Assembly (NCBI GenBank): GCA_050084985.1
Contig: JBITNC010000001.1
Location: 208,568,001-208,632,000 of the forward strand
Direction of reading: 5' to 3'
Source of the DNA: Nageia nagi
Taxonomy: Eukaryota; Pinophyta
Length of the DNA stretch: 64,000 nucleotides
The notes beneath the pieces are model-generated. The model made no database searches. It was not told the DNA's origin and was given only the letters and a program-made list of their open reading frames with translations. This document shows positions 60,591 to 64,000 of this stretch, in pieces. Numbering within the stretch: position 1 is the first letter of the stretch; each line of letters begins with the position of its first letter. A program made the translations under genes and the position numbers.

Positions 60591-61240
60591 TTATAATTGA
60601 ATTAGAACCAAATTTTTGTAACTAAATCAAAACCTACATTCAATATGAAACCTAAATCCAAGTTGGAACCTACATCTAAGTAGGAACTTGCATTGAGGTT
60701 AGAAGCATCTATTTGCAACTAAGTCAGAATCTTCATTTGGATAAATAGAATTTTTTTGCAACTAGGTCAAAACCTACATTTAGATTAGTACCATTTTCTT
60801 ACAATTAGGTTAGAATCTTCTTCTAAGTCAATAGTTTTTCCTTCAAACTAGGTTGAAACCTCCATTTGGATTAGTAGCATTTCCTTGTAACTAGGTTGAA
60901 TCCCACTTCTGAGTTAGTAGCATTTCTTTGCAACTAGGTGGGAACCTACATCTAAGTTAGTAGCATTTCCTTGCATCTAAGTCAAAACTTGTATCCAAGT
61001 ATGAACTTGTATCTAGGTTAGAACCTACATATGTGTTAGAACCTACATCTGAATTAGAACCTACACCTAGGTTGAAATAGGCATCTAGGTTGAAACTACA
61101 TCTAAGTAAGAACTTGTATACATGTAAGAATCATTTACCTATAAATAGGTTAGAAACTACATCTTGTCAAAAGAAATTCCTTACAACTAGATCAGATCTT
61201 GTAATTGAATTGAAACCTACATCCTAGATATGACCATTTT
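60590..61240. repeat. Minisatellite-like block of 43-bp and ~18-bp units
   Basis: Units of 43 bases of the form AGTAGCATTTCCTTGCAACT-AGGTNGAAACCTACATCTAAGTT are clearest at 60860-60990. They grade into a shorter unit built from AGAACCTACATCTAAGTT at 60990-61110. Shared words (AACCTACATCT, TTGCAACTAGGT) recur over about 650 bases. 43 is not a multiple of three, so it is not a peptide repeat. Confidence 0.8.
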
Positions 61241-61559
61241 CCTTATTAGATAGAATGTCTACACATGATTTAGATCAAATCCTACCTATTTCTAATAATG
61301 ATGCAAAGTTTAATGGTAACCAAGTTGTAACAAGATCAACTTCCATAAAACTTTGGAGCATTTTATCATATTTTTAATAAATAAAAAATATGGAATAGCT
61401 AACCCCTATCATAGAAGGTACATTCATTTTCAATATATATTTTACATTAATTGTAAATTGTACTATTTAATTAAGATAGTTTTTAATCCATTAAAAGTAA
61501 GAATATTTTTTTACAAAAAATACATTATATGTGACTCCACTTGAATAAGAAATTTCTAA

Positions 61560-63250
61560 TGGTGAAATATTGGATGAATTTTAACCCAACATTACTCCTA
61601 GTGAACATGAACCTACTAAAAAGAGTAATGATAATAAGATAGAATATCAAAAACCCATAAGTAGCAAGAAGTCATCTAATAGAAAGAGAAAAAGTAAATG
61701 GATTGTAGGTAGAACATTTTTAGATGAAAGGGTAGGAACCTATACTTTAGTAGAACTTGTACTACTTGAAAATAGTTTTAAAGAATCAATTGAAAGCAAA
61801 TGCATATGTTATAGTTGGGAAATAAAAAAATAACATAGAATGCAACTAAAAAAAGATACAATTCATAAACATTATGGGAAAAAATATGAGTATAAAGAAG
61901 TAGATGGTAAGTGAATAAGGGTTATTAAGTAGAAAGATAAAAAAATACCTTCATATTAAATATTAAGAGATGTATAAAAACAAGATGAACAAAAGGAAGA
62001 AGATTTCTAAAAAAGGTGGAACAATAAATCAACATATTGATAAAATAAATTAATCAAATATAATTGCTAAGATTGTATACTGTATTTCAAATGTTAATGA
62101 ATGGTAGGCCTATTTTAGATATTTCATTATATAAATAATTTATCCATTTTGTTGGTATATAAAATTTAAAATTACCTCAATACATTGGTATGAGAGAAGT
62201 GCATGGAATATTGCAAATAGTATTGTAGCTATTGAGATGTAGGATTTATAAGAAAAGGTAAGAGATGAATAATTTATTTCATTATCCCTTGATGAAGTTA
62301 TGGTTGTTTATCATACATCTTGGATTTGTTTACACATTTACACCTTTCAAGAATCAAAACATATGAGACAATCTCACTTAGTAGCAATCTAAAAAATAAC
62401 ACAAAGTTGCAATGTTAAACATTTATGGAATATTATTATTATTTATCTAAAGGATATAGAATGAATGGATAATTATGATATAGCTACCAAGCTTATTTGT
62501 GTGGGGGTTGATGGAACATATGTAATGTAAGGAAATAAGAATAAATTTTTTGTTAAGATTCAAACTATGATCTATACATGATGCTAATTCATTACATGGC
62601 ATATAGAATGAATCTTTCTTAAAAAATTGTTAGCAATTTGAAATTATTGCTAAGATTGAAGGATTGGTTCATGATATCCATTCTTATTTTGTACATAGTT
62701 CAAAGAGGAATTAGTTCATGACCAAAACTATAGGTGAAATATGTGAGTAATATTATGAAGCACTTCTATCAATAGGTTAACATCAATGGTCTAACAATTC
62801 TTAGTATTTTGGATTAAAAATAGTTAACAAATCAATCAAACTAATTAAGTGTTACTATGTATGAATAATACAAGCACTTGAATGAACCAACTAAAAATGG
62901 TTCAATAGTATAATTATTAGGTAGACTATATCTAAGTATAATACTTCAGACAAAAATAAGAAAATATTTTTGACTATATGAATTATGTTAGATAATGATT
63001 TTAGGATTTGTTGAGGATGAATGCATTTTTAGTACATTGGCTTATATCAAATAAAAAGTTTGCAATAGATTAGACAAGAATTTGGAAACATGTTTAAGAA
63101 TTTATACATCTAAATATGCATTAGATAATTTTATGTATGATAGGGTTGTGTCTACATGAGATTCAATTGCAAATAGGAGAGGAGCTTCAAGGACTAAATG
63201 TGATAAAAATACAAAAAATAGGGAAGTGTAAGTAATTTATAAAGATGAGA
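61560..63250 (+). pseudogene. hAT-type (ZNF862/DUF4371-like) transposase relic
   Basis: Plus-strand reading with many stops and frameshifts. Traces in order: a basic N-terminus KSSNRKRKSKWIVG; a BED-finger-like QLKKDTIHKHYGKKYEYKEV; ISLSLDEVMVVYHTSWICLH (the 'SLSADEVTT.D..SW' block); TKLICVGVDGTYVM ('C.GADG...M', second catalytic Asp); ITWHIE for the 'HC.AHR.NL' block; and HDIHSYFVHSSKRN ('Y.YF.HSPKR'). This order is the hAT-superfamily core as seen in plant ZNF862-like proteins. No terminal inverted repeats or 8-bp duplications were identified. It could be an element-borne transposase or a decayed domesticated copy. Confidence 0.65.
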
Positions 63251-64000
63251 TTTACTAACAAATTATTGAAAAGGAATTATTTCAGATGCAATAAGGTGAT
63301 GAAGATGAAGAAAATGAATATGCATAATTTTATTTTAATTTTATCATATTCATTATTGATATAATATATTTTGATTTCATATTGGTTGAAAGATATGTGA
63401 TATTATTTGATATTTTTAAATCTCATTTTTTCTATATGCAATATGTAATTTAAATAATAATTTTTTTATAAATTATTTTATTTAACTTTAATTTCCAAAA
63501 TGTTTGATAATATTTATAATATTATTAACTATTTATGAATGTTGTATAAAGCTAAAACTATATATGATATAATAAGCATGTAGTTGCAGTTGGGCCAAGA
63601 GAAAATATTGCAATCAAATCAATTACAAGTAACTAAAGTTGGGTTAGATGCATTTATATTCATTTGACCTAGTTGCAATTACTTGCATCCAACCCAACTA
63701 CAACTCTTTTCTCTAGGAGCAATTGCATATATTTCTAGTTTCTTAGAATAGCTTACAAAATTGGCAATATAGTTTACAATTTATATATTTTATAACATCA
63801 CAAGTTGATTAGCTACCAAAAAACTATTACAAATTTATAATTTAGTTAACCAAATTTCTAATCATTTATCTACAATTATGAAGGTGTTACTTATAAAATG
63901 ACAAACAATATTAGATACAATAAGTGTTATACATACCATAATAATTAGATTTTCAATATTCTAACTACATTGCACAACAATGAGTGTAAAAGGAAAATAA
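63251..64000. other. AT-rich right end, with one inverted repeat
   Basis: No gene seen. Contains the inverted repeat annotated at 63637-63699. Confidence 0.4.
63637..63699. repeat. Inverted repeat, 16-bp arms
   Basis: AGTTGGGTTAGATGCA (63637-63652) and TGCATCCAACCCAACT (63684-63699) pair with one mismatch around a 31-base spacer. Further related words (GTAGTTGCAGTTGGGCC at 63581, TTGCAACTAGGTCAAA in inverse at 63664) lie around it. It could be a MITE or foldback element end. Confidence 0.75.

Noticed and set aside
1-64000. CRISPR arrays, bacterial operons, tRNA or rRNA genes
   Set aside because: No regularly spaced repeats with unique spacers, no ribosome-binding-site-led gene strings, and no cloverleaf or conserved rRNA core was recognised.

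Overview
This window is eukaryotic nuclear DNA, almost certainly from a seed plant with a large, repeat-rich, heavily silenced genome. It is very AT-rich (roughly 30% G+C by eye) and CpG is scarce. No complete host gene is recognisable; nearly every coding trace belongs to a transposable element and is interrupted by stops, many of the CAG>TAG, CAA>TAA, CGA>TGA or TGG>TAG/TGA type expected from decay of methylated cytosine. A low-GC gymnosperm (for example Gnetales) would fit, but the sequence does not prove it.

The main result is the architecture: about 58 kb (1874-60184) can be read as one nest of retrotransposons. The outermost is an old LTR element ('U') whose two long direct repeats (about 3.35 kb each once insertions are removed) start at 1874 and 33386 and end at 22760 and 60184. 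The left repeat is split by a 1.8 kb DUF4283/zinc-knuckle non-LTR-like element (X_A, 3814-21334). X_A is itself split by a 15.7 kb Tat-like Ty3/gypsy element on the minus strand (4904-20595, TSD AAAAG). The right repeat is split by a second X copy in the opposite orientation (X_B, 34910-36676) and by a 13 kb Ty3/gypsy element on the minus strand ('F', 37668-59277, TSD GTTAT/ATTAT). F is split by an 8.5 kb Tat-like Ty3/gypsy element on the plus strand ('E', 42442-50977, TSD ATATG). Paralogous copies inside the window act as empty sites for several of these insertions.

The Tat-like element at 4904-20595 keeps LTRs, PBS, gag, protease, integrase and PPT but has no reverse transcriptase or RNase H. 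Between integrase and the 3' LTR it carries two further reading frames: a sense-strand ORF of unknown function and an antisense, apparently intron-containing plant-mobile-domain (PMD) gene with an acidic tail. F has an extra, catalytically complete-looking RNase H between protease and RT, upstream of the normal RT-RNase H-integrase order. E has the classic order gag-PR-RT-RH-aRH-INT but has lost catalytic residues. The interior of U holds two head-to-head RT remnants (minus 23.3-24.7 kb, plus 28.2-29.6 kb) and a fragment of another LTR ending at 31960.

Outside the nest, 1-1873 is unassigned sequence with a short tandem duplication. The right flank (60185-64000) contains a minisatellite-like block, a decayed hAT-type (ZNF862/DUF4371-like) transposase on the plus strand, and a strong inverted repeat near 63.64-63.70 kb.
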